From assembly GCA_046728115.1 (NCBI GenBank), contig JBKPDW010000252.1, positions 1 to 10,045 of the forward strand: a stretch of DNA of 10,045 nt, read 5' to 3'. Below, one piece after another: positions 5,854 through 10,045 of the stretch (position 1 is the stretch's first letter; every line of letters begins with the position of its first letter). Below the pieces are notes generated by a model that was given only the letters and a program-made list of their open reading frames with translations, made no database searches and was not told the DNA's origin. Source of the stretch: CAVSWN01 sp046728115. Its GTDB lineage: Bacteria > Acidobacteriota > Vicinamibacteria > Vicinamibacterales > CAVVIG01. A program made the translations under genes and the position numbers.

Positions 5854-6146
5854 TGGCTAGGAAGAATCCGCACGCGGTCGCGCTCGGTCGCAAGGGGGGG
5901 AGGGCCCGCACGCCAGCGAAACTTGCGGCGGCTCGACGCGCCGCACAATTCGCGGGCCGCAAGCCGAAGTTTCAAGTCGGCGATCGGGCCCGTGCGAACG
6001 ATCAGGCTCCCGTCGGTTACCGTTGCCGCGAAGGATTCGTCACTGAAGCGGGGCCTGGGAAGTCGGAGTATCGAGTCGAGTTTGACGATTCCGTTCAGCC
6101 GACCACCGGATACCTGATGTCCTGGTGGCTTGAGCACGTTCCGTGA
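5853..6146 (+). CDS. Unnamed small basic protein coupled to hicAB
   Basis: 97 residues. ATG 5853-5855 shares its first base with the hicB stop (TGATG), and no independent Shine-Dalgarno is present, so translation should depend on hicB. Two parts are visible. Residues 1-35 are strongly basic with ALGRKGGRARTPAKLAAARR, resembling the AT-hook-like GRKGG motif seen in many small accessory proteins. Residues 38-97 (FQVGDRARAND, GYRCREGFVTEAGPG, YRVEFDD, TGYLMSWWLEHV) read as a small all-beta, SH3- or KOW-like domain. I do not recognise a named family. Possible roles are DNA-binding autoregulator of the operon, RNA-binding accessory, or unrelated passenger. It is the last gene before the attachment-site scar. 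Confidence 0.8.
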   Translation: MARKNPHAVALGRKGGRARTPAKLAAARRAAQFAGRKPKFQVGDRARANDQAPVGYRCREGFVTEAGPGKSEYRVEFDDSVQPTTGYLMSWWLEHVP

Positions 6147-6191
6147 TGTCTACAGTGCACCGCCGCGGCGATGGTATATAGCGGAGCGAAC

Positions 6192-6298
6192 AACGTCTGA
6201 ACCATTTCTGAACAATTTTTTGCCGAATACCAGGCATTACCAGGGTCTGACCCGAGCTACCGGCACGAAGAACCTCCGAGCCAAACGTCTGAGTTACG
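6192..6298. repeat. Cluster of TCTGA words beside the tRNA scar
   Basis: TCTGA occurs at 6196, 6207, 6246 and 6288. Two copies form a tandem 11-bp repeat (TCTGAACCATT and TCTGAACAATT, 6196-6217). Two share the longer word AACGTCTGA (6192-6200 and 6284-6292). The third lies in an 11-base inverted repeat, GGGTCTGACCC (6243-6253). Lying directly next to the tRNA-derived site, they may be recombinase or accessory-protein binding sites; this is inference. Confidence 0.35.
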
Positions 6299-6343
6299 CT
6301 GTTAACCGGAGGGTTGCTGGTTCGAGTCCAGCCTGAGGAGCCA
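6299..6343 (+). other. 3' half of a tRNA-Asn(GUU) gene, likely attachment-site scar
   Basis: CTGTTAA (6299-6305) is an anticodon loop with GTT at 6301-6303. It is followed by the anticodon-stem 3' strand CCGGA, a five-base variable region, and a perfect T arm (GCTGG, TTCGAGT, CCAGC, 6316-6332). Then come the acceptor 3' strand CTGAGGA, discriminator G and encoded CCA (6341-6343). This is the 3' half of tRNA-Asn. Upstream of 6299 the sequence does not supply the pairing anticodon strand (TTACG where TCCGG is needed), D arm or acceptor, so no tRNA can be made. The break at the anticodon loop is where integrases often cross over. The recombinase gene reads antisense through it. Confidence 0.8.
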
Positions 6344-7825
6344 ATCTCCAGTTTTGCCCCCATTCGCGAACACGTCGAACGGCTTAATGTACGTCGGCGA
6401 AAGACTTCCGCGATCGAACGTGGAGTTCGATACAACGGTTTTCACGAGACGCGCCTGTTCGCGTGGATTTTTCGTAACGTACGACGAATAGGCACTTTGC
6501 GCGAGTTCTAGAATCTGGAGTCCGGCGGCCTCATAGGCCTCACTCGCGCCCTCGTGACGCTCCATCTCGGCTCGCACTCGCCTCAGTTGTTCCTGCAGCT
6601 CGCTTGATTTCGTGGTCCAGAGCTCATCTGAGATCGCATCGCTCAGGCGATCCTCGTAGACACGATCGAGTTTCGAGCGCAGCAGTATCTGTTGCTGCTG
6701 CAGGCGCAGCATCGACGTCCGAACGAACTTCTCCTTGTCTGCCTGGCTCTCCCGAAGCACAGTCGCCAGCTTGCCGGCGAGTTCGTGCGGGATGCGGATT
6801 TGTTTCAGGATCTCGCCGAACTGACGAACCAGTTCCTCCTCGCGCACGTACGTATTGCCGCATGGACCACGGTGGCCGGTGCAGTGGTAATAGACGTACT
6901 GGCCTTTCTTCGTCTCCGCTGTGAATGCGCAACCACAGCGGCCACACGTCACCACGCCGGCGAATGCGTGTTGCCGTTTCGTGTGGCGAGGATGATTGGC
7001 TGCGGCAAACACATCCTGGACTCGAGTGAAGAGATCGCGCGAGATGATCGGCTTGTGCGCTCCGTGATGCAATTGCCCCAACCAGTAAAAGTCGCCGTAG
7101 TAGATCGGATTCTGGAGCAGCTGATGGATCTTGGCTTTCACCAGCGCGGAACCGCCGGTTCTGTTCGTGAGCCCGACCGATGCTGCTTTCTTGGTCAGCG
7201 CCTTCAGCGAGTACTGACCTGACGCGTACCACTCGAAGAGTTTGACGATGATGGGAGCCCGCTCGGGATCGGGCTCGATACGATGTGTCGCGAGGTTGTT
7301 CTGGTAGCCGACCGGCGCGACGGTTGGCCAGTGGCCCTGCCTGGCCTTCTCGATCATCCCTTTGCGAACTTCTTCGCCAAGGTTGTCGATGTAGTTCTTG
7401 GCCATCAAGACCTTGATCCCGTGCATGAACTTCTCGGATGACCGCGAATCCTCGGAAAGGACAACGTTCTCTTTCACGAAGTGGACTTCGATGCCGAGCT
7501 CGTCGATCGTGACCCAGTCCTTGATGTTGCGGTACAGGCGGTCCGTCTTCTCCACTAGAAGGATTCGACATGAAGACGATTTCTTCCGCAGGAATGCGAC
7601 CATCTCGCCGAACGACGTACGGCCGGCGCGTTTCGCGGTTTCGACGTCCTCGAATTCCTGAACGACGTGGATGCCTTCACGCTGCGCGTACTCGCTGAGC
7701 AGCTGCCGCTGCGCGGGAATTGAGAAGCCCTGCTCTTGCTCCTTGGATGAAACACGGACGTACATGACCGCAGTGCGACCCGGTGAGGGTTTGGCGGCAG
7801 ACTGCTGGCGGCCACGGCTCTTCAT
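6302..7825 (-). CDS. Large serine recombinase
   Basis: 507 residues from ATG 7825, which overlaps the stop of the upstream small ORF (ATGA). The resolvase domain spans about residues 18-160: YVRVSSKEQ carries R24 and catalytic S26, and EKTDRLYRN carries the R96/R99 arginines. The Recombinase domain follows (about 170-275, PVGYQNN to ISRDLFTRVQ). Next is a zinc ribbon with C294, C297, C315 and C322, a coiled coil (about 355-425), and a tail in which SLSPTYIKPFDVFA is the usual family ending. Residues 495-507 (WLLRLDSNQQPSG) are translated antisense to the tRNA-Asn half, and the stop lies in the anticodon loop. It should catalyse integration and excision at att sites through a Ser-DNA link. It appears intact. 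Confidence 0.95.
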   Translation of the reverse strand: MKSRGRQQSAAKPSPGRTAVMYVRVSSKEQEQGFSIPAQRQLLSEYAQREGIHVVQEFEDVETAKRAGRTSFGEMVAFLRKKSSSCRILLVEKTDRLYRNIKDWVTIDELGIEVHFVKENVVLSEDSRSSEKFMHGIKVLMAKNYIDNLGEEVRKGMIEKARQGHWPTVAPVGYQNNLATHRIEPDPERAPIIVKLFEWYASGQYSLKALTKKAASVGLTNRTGGSALVKAKIHQLLQNPIYYGDFYWLGQLHHGAHKPIISRDLFTRVQDVFAAANHPRHTKRQHAFAGVVTCGRCGCAFTAETKKGQYVYYHCTGHRGPCGNTYVREEELVRQFGEILKQIRIPHELAGKLATVLRESQADKEKFVRTSMLRLQQQQILLRSKLDRVYEDRLSDAISDELWTTKSSELQEQLRRVRAEMERHEGASEAYEAAGLQILELAQSAYSSYVTKNPREQARLVKTVVSNSTFDRGSLSPTYIKPFDVFANGGKTGDWLLRLDSNQQPSG

Positions 7826-8040
7826 GGCTGTTCAGATTGCGGAACGGTGCCAGTGCCGTCGGAAAGGCGTTCCAATGACCATTCTTGCAGGATGGCGAGG
7901 TAGCGCGCAACCGGCTCGAGGAATTTCCGCTCGACGTCGTCGAGCGATTCTACCGGCGGCGCCTTGCGAGACACGAATCGCTTGTTGGCCGCCAAGCGGT
8001 GGCCTTCCTCACGATTGCAAGGCCGCGCGATTCTCGGCAT
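7822..8040 (-). CDS. 72-aa ORF coupled to the serine recombinase
   Basis: ATG 8040 is preceded by GAGGA with six bases spacing; the frame could begin further upstream at 8079, but that codon lies in a hairpin and has no Shine-Dalgarno. The product starts MPRIARPCNREEGHRLAANKR and continues with an acidic-basic helical stretch (ESLDDVERKFLEPVARYLAILQEW). No known domain is recognised. The stop overlaps the recombinase ATG (ATGA), and the recombinase has no clear Shine-Dalgarno of its own, so its translation probably depends on this ORF. Size and position fit a recombination directionality factor or a regulator, but nothing in the sequence proves either. Confidence 0.65.
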   Translation of the reverse strand: MPRIARPCNREEGHRLAANKRFVSRKAPPVESLDDVERKFLEPVARYLAILQEWSLERLSDGTGTVPQSEQP

Positions 8041-8063
8041 GAACTGTCCTCGGTCAAGCGAGC

Positions 8064-8091
8064 CCAGGCGCAGCCACAAGGCTGCGCCTGG
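8064..8091. repeat. Perfect 12-bp hairpin between SpoVG-like gene and small ORF
   Basis: CCAGGCGCAGCC (8064-8075), a four-base loop ACAA, and GGCTGCGCCTGG (8080-8091) pair without mismatch. On the transcribed minus strand it lies 12 bases after the SpoVG-like stop and ends 24 bases before the ATG of the 72-aa ORF. There is no following U tract, so it is not a standard intrinsic terminator. It could be a partial terminator, an RNA-processing or stability element setting different levels of upstream and downstream genes, or a protein-binding site. Confidence 0.8.
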
Positions 8092-8102
8092 ATTCGTCGG
8101 CC

Positions 8103-8417
8103 CTACGACGCGGCCTCCGCTGCCGATTCGTGCTCGTACTCGACGTACGCCTGAAGCACGAGATCGCGTACACGTTCCTGTGCGCTCGTATCAGCAATGG
8201 GCCGCAGCAGCGCGAAGCTGCGGCGCTCACCGTTGACGGCGTACTGGCGCGCCGGGAAGGTGACGTTGCGACCACCACCGGACCGGCGTTCCCATACGGC
8301 GAAGCCAATCAACTTCAAACCGTCGAGAACGCCATCGGTGAAATGCAGCTCGGCATCCGCGAGTTTGCCGGGGGGGTTGCCCTTTTCGTTCGGAACGATT
8401 TTGACGACGGTACTCAT
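8103..8417 (-). CDS. SpoVG-like small nucleic-acid-binding protein (tentative)
   Basis: 104 residues from ATG 8417, with GGAGG seven bases upstream. The order of elements resembles SpoVG: a first strand region (ADAELHFTDG), DGLKLIGFAVWER, then GRNVTFPARQYAVNGERRSFALLRPI, where SpoVG has its VAMPSKR-like strand followed by a short exposed loop. A C-terminal helix (RVRDLVLQAYVEYE) follows, similar to SpoVG's KIQEAVLNAY. SpoVG proteins bind DNA or RNA and act as global regulators; related small proteins occur on plasmids and integrated elements. The match is by eye and could be convergent. It is the first gene of a minus-strand run with the 72-aa ORF and the serine recombinase, separated from them by a strong hairpin. 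Confidence 0.65.
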   Translation of the reverse strand: MSTVVKIVPNEKGNPPGKLADAELHFTDGVLDGLKLIGFAVWERRSGGGRNVTFPARQYAVNGERRSFALLRPIADTSAQERVRDLVLQAYVEYEHESAAEAAS

Positions 8418-8469
8418 AACGTGACCTCCAGAAAAGCTCGCCAGTACGACGAGCGGTTGACGGCGACGA

Positions 8470-8820
8470 GTGGGATGCGCGAGTCATGCGGCCGCCCTAC
8501 TCTGCGCGATTTGCGGGAAGGGCACGAAGCTAACGTTCGAACACGTTCCACCACGTGCTGCTGGCAACGTGGACGACGCGGTTGTTTACGGGATTGACGA
8601 GTGGCTAGGTCGCGATTTGGACACCGGCGAGATGCCCAGTGGTTACGCGCAGCCGCAAGGCACCGGGGCAATCAGCATTTGCAAAACGTGCAACGAGTAT
8701 TCCGGCAAGTGGTATGTGCCTTACTTCGCGAAGTTCACGCGCGCCGGGGTGTCGATCTTCCGTCAGCTACAGCAGCAAGCCGTGATCGAGGAAGCCACCG
8801 CATCCGTGAATGGAAGGTGA
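8470..8820 (+). CDS. HNH-type nuclease, N-terminal part (gene split by frameshift)
   Basis: 116 residues from GTG 8470, the only start after the in-frame stop at 8458; no clear Shine-Dalgarno. C12 and C15 (CAIC) and C71 and C74 (CKTC) form a zinc knuckle. Between them EHVPPR has H25 in the place of the first HNH catalytic His, and N75 follows the second Cys pair (CNEYSG). This is the treble-clef layout of HNH_5-like nucleases. The frame stops at TGA 8818, but the protein logic continues one frame over (IDFGIMKMRALPVTKQIV...), so an intact gene of about 287 codons seems to have lost one base near 8800-8816. Metal-dependent DNA or RNA cleavage is the expected activity. It is divergent from the SpoVG-like gene, only 52 bases away. 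Confidence 0.7.
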   Translation: MGCASHAAALLCAICGKGTKLTFEHVPPRAAGNVDDAVVYGIDEWLGRDLDTGEMPSGYAQPQGTGAISICKTCNEYSGKWYVPYFAKFTRAGVSIFRQLQQQAVIEEATASVNGR

Positions 8821-8834
8821 TCGATTTCGGCATC

Positions 8835-9335
8835 ATGAAAATGCGCGCTCTGCCGGTCACGAAGCAGATCGTTGCGTCACTGCTCGCGATCAACGACCCG
8901 GCATTTGCCGAGAAGAACCCCGCCCTTCGCGAGTTCGTGCTTGATCACGAACATCGCGGATTGCCAGACAAGTATCGGCTGTATGCGTGTCTCTTCAACG
9001 GTCCACTGGCGCGATTCGCAGGACTGGCAGTGGAGTTAAATGTCGAGACGCAGAAGGCAGTCTACATGACCGAACTTGCGCACCCACCGTTCGCGTATTT
9101 GCTGACGCTCGAGTCCGAGCCGTCGCAGCCAATCAGCGATATCATCTCGTGGACAACGCGCGGCGTTGACGAAGAGCGTGACGAACGAGTGCCGATGATT
9201 CTCGGGTTCGGACACACCGCCCTTCCGGGTGATTACCGTTCCAAGGCAATGGTCGACGCGGATACCGCCGCCAACATCGCCGCGATGGAGAATCAGCCGA
9301 AGAACGGCGATGCCGACGAAACCCCGACCCGCTGA
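8835..9335 (+). CDS. C-terminal part of the frameshifted HNH-type gene
   Basis: From ATG 8835 the frame gives 166 residues. It is also open further upstream, including GTG 8817, which overlaps the stop of the N-terminal part as GTGA. The sequence (LPVTKQIVASLLAINDPAFAEKNPALREFVLD, then YRLYACLFNGPLARFAGLAVEL, PPFAYLLTLE, PMILGFGHTALPGDYRSK) looks like a continuous alpha-beta domain. As I remember related proteins, it follows the HNH part directly in one chain of about 300 residues. I therefore treat 8470-9335 as one gene broken by a -1 change, not as two genes. Separate translation by GTGA coupling is possible, but there is no well-placed Shine-Dalgarno. The end overlaps the next gene by 26 bases. 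Confidence 0.65.
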   Translation: MKMRALPVTKQIVASLLAINDPAFAEKNPALREFVLDHEHRGLPDKYRLYACLFNGPLARFAGLAVELNVETQKAVYMTELAHPPFAYLLTLESEPSQPISDIISWTTRGVDEERDERVPMILGFGHTALPGDYRSKAMVDADTAANIAAMENQPKNGDADETPTR

Positions 9336-9912
9336 CAACCTGCTGAATCTGTTTCTGTTTGCCTACGATGACTTTACGTGGGCGACCGCTTCGTTGACGT
9401 GGCTCGACCAAGAGCAGGATGGGACCGTCGAACTGCTGGCGAAGCGCGCAGACGGGATGACACTGGCGATTGAGCACACGCTTATTGAGTCGTTCATCGG
9501 GGAGCGTGAGGATTTCGAGCGGTTCAAGGCGTTCCTGGCGATCCAAGACGATCCATCCCTCGTCACACCCGGCAAGATCGTTTACATCAACGTGCCACGT
9601 GGCGTGCTCGCGAAGGGACAACCGTGGCAGCAAATCGTGAGTGGCGTGCACCAGTGGCTCCGCGCGAACATTCATGCGCTGCCAAACGGTGAGTCGACGC
9701 ACACGTGCGTCATTGGCAGCGGCGTGCCAGATGTGTCGCTACAGGCGCGGGTCATCCCTGAGCCGAAGTTCTCGGATCACCCGATCATTCGCCGTTACGG
9801 GGCAGTGAACGTTGGCGAGACCGTCGAAAAGGCGCTCAAGGCAAAGCTGCCGAAGCTTGTTGCGACGACTGCAGACAAGCGGATTCTGCTGTTGGAACGG
9901 AACCAAGAGTGA
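9310..9912 (+). CDS. Unrecognised protein with IEHT motif, possible PD-(D/E)XK-like nuclease
   Basis: 200 residues from ATG 9310, inside the end of the preceding gene (26-base overlap), which indicates one operon with coupled translation. The frame is open upstream to 9229, but those residues are Arg/Pro-rich shadow. GTVELLAKRADGMTLAIEHTLIESF has a strand-turn-strand ending in E-x-T. Many PD-(D/E)XK-fold proteins show a similar VEVT/IEHT strand, so a restriction-endonuclease-like core is possible but not shown: I cannot place the preceding catalytic Asp with confidence. Later parts are TPGKIVYINVPRG and ADKRILLLERNQE. The end at a charged strand looks abrupt, and the protein may be shortened. 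Function unknown; proximity to an HNH gene and a recombinase suggests a defence or mobile-element role. Confidence 0.75.
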   Translation: MPTKPRPADNLLNLFLFAYDDFTWATASLTWLDQEQDGTVELLAKRADGMTLAIEHTLIESFIGEREDFERFKAFLAIQDDPSLVTPGKIVYINVPRGVLAKGQPWQQIVSGVHQWLRANIHALPNGESTHTCVIGSGVPDVSLQARVIPEPKFSDHPIIRRYGAVNVGETVEKALKAKLPKLVATTADKRILLLERNQE

Positions 9913-9934
9913 GTGCTACGGTTAGTTGAAATTC

Positions 9935-9981
9935 GGGTGGCGACCCCGTATAGGAGTGGGTGTTCCTGACCAGAACAACTC
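9935..9981. repeat. Two small inverted repeats upstream of the right-edge ORF
   Basis: GGGT-GGCG-ACCC at 9935-9946 is a four-base stem. GAGT (9954-9957) and TGTTC (9961-9965) pair with GAACA (9973-9977) and ACTC (9978-9981) around a seven-base loop, with GGG bulged. Both lie between the IEHT gene and the next start. They could be regulatory structures or part of the end of another mobile element. Neither has a U tract. Confidence 0.4.
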
Positions 9982-10004
9982 AGCGCCGAAGGAGGGCACC
10001 ACCC

Positions 10005-10045
10005 ATGGCGCGCAAAGTACGACAGATGCGGAGAAAAGGAAAGCA
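10005..10045 (+). CDS. Start of an unidentified gene (3' end cut by window edge)
   Basis: ATG 10005 is preceded by AAGGAGG (9989-9995) with nine bases spacing, the strongest ribosome-binding site in the right half. Only 13 complete codons are visible, MARKVRQMRRKGK, a very basic N-terminus. That is too little to assign a family; basic starts like this occur in transposase and ribosomal-type proteins alike. The 92-base gap before it, with inverted repeats, leaves room for its own promoter. Confidence 0.55.
   Translation, partial: MARKVRQMRRKGK

Noticed and set aside
6255..6343. Complete tRNA-Asn gene
   Set aside because: The 3' half is perfect, but upstream bases do not form the anticodon stem, D arm or acceptor strand, so it is only a fragment.
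6130..6511. Plus-strand ORFs of 68 and 65 aa across the tRNA half
   Set aside because: They are translations of tRNA sequence and antisense recombinase (endings such as RRVAGSSPA and LVRVQPEEP are familiar tRNA artefacts), not genes.
6604..7571. ORFs overlapping the recombinase on both strands (106, 176 and 315 aa)
   Set aside because: They are out-of-frame or antisense copies of the serine recombinase, which has the catalytic and zinc-ribbon residues in its own frame.
8436..8454. GCTCG/CGAGC inverted repeat between the SpoVG-like and HNH genes
   Set aside because: A five-base stem with a nine-base loop is expected by chance in GC-rich DNA and is not otherwise supported as an operator.
1..10045. 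CRISPR array or rRNA gene
   Set aside because: No regularly spaced identical repeats and no conserved rRNA segments were seen anywhere in the window.

Overview
The window looks like accessory DNA from a high-GC soil-type bacterium, most likely an acidobacterium. The best taxonomic hint is the remnant of an ADOP-type (acidobacterial duplicated orphan permease) FtsX/MacB gene on the minus strand. This assignment is inference; there is no rRNA or intact tRNA. No gene-free stretch exceeds 300 bases. The longest, 578-806, is a divergent promoter region with repeated TGTCAC/GTGACA words.

Left third (1-5306): a CDGSH iron-sulfur protein gene runs off the left edge on the minus strand. It is divergent from an ArsR-type regulator whose frame stays open into a DoxX-like membrane protein gene. 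On the minus strand follow a short ORF resembling the C-terminal tail of a GT39/ArnT-like glycosyltransferase, the C-terminal half of an ADOP permease, and a complete IS3-family element (3314-4620, 13-bp exact terminal inverted repeats within 22/27). The IS lies exactly at the permease break, but its other flank is not permease and there is no matching target duplication, so the locus was rearranged. Beyond the IS is a small outer-membrane beta-barrel protein gene on the plus strand.

Middle (5400-6343): a compact plus-strand toxin-antitoxin operon, hicA-hicB, with a third small gene coupled to hicB by a TGATG overlap. It has a basic GRKGG N-terminus and an SH3-like C-terminus. Then comes a stretch rich in TCTGA words and the 3' half of a tRNA-Asn(GUU) gene, from anticodon loop to CCA, with no 5' half. 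This looks like an attachment-site scar.

Right third (6302-10045): a minus-strand module reads SpoVG-like protein, 12-bp perfect hairpin, 72-aa ORF, large serine recombinase. The last 13 residues of the recombinase are encoded antisense to the tRNA half. Divergent from this module is an HNH-type nuclease gene split by a frameshift, overlapped by an unrecognised gene with an IEHT motif that may be a PD-(D/E)XK-like nuclease. A new ORF with a strong ribosome-binding site begins at the right edge. The recombinase next to a tRNA-derived site and the two-gene putative nuclease cassette suggest an integrative element carrying candidate defence cargo. That interpretation is inference.
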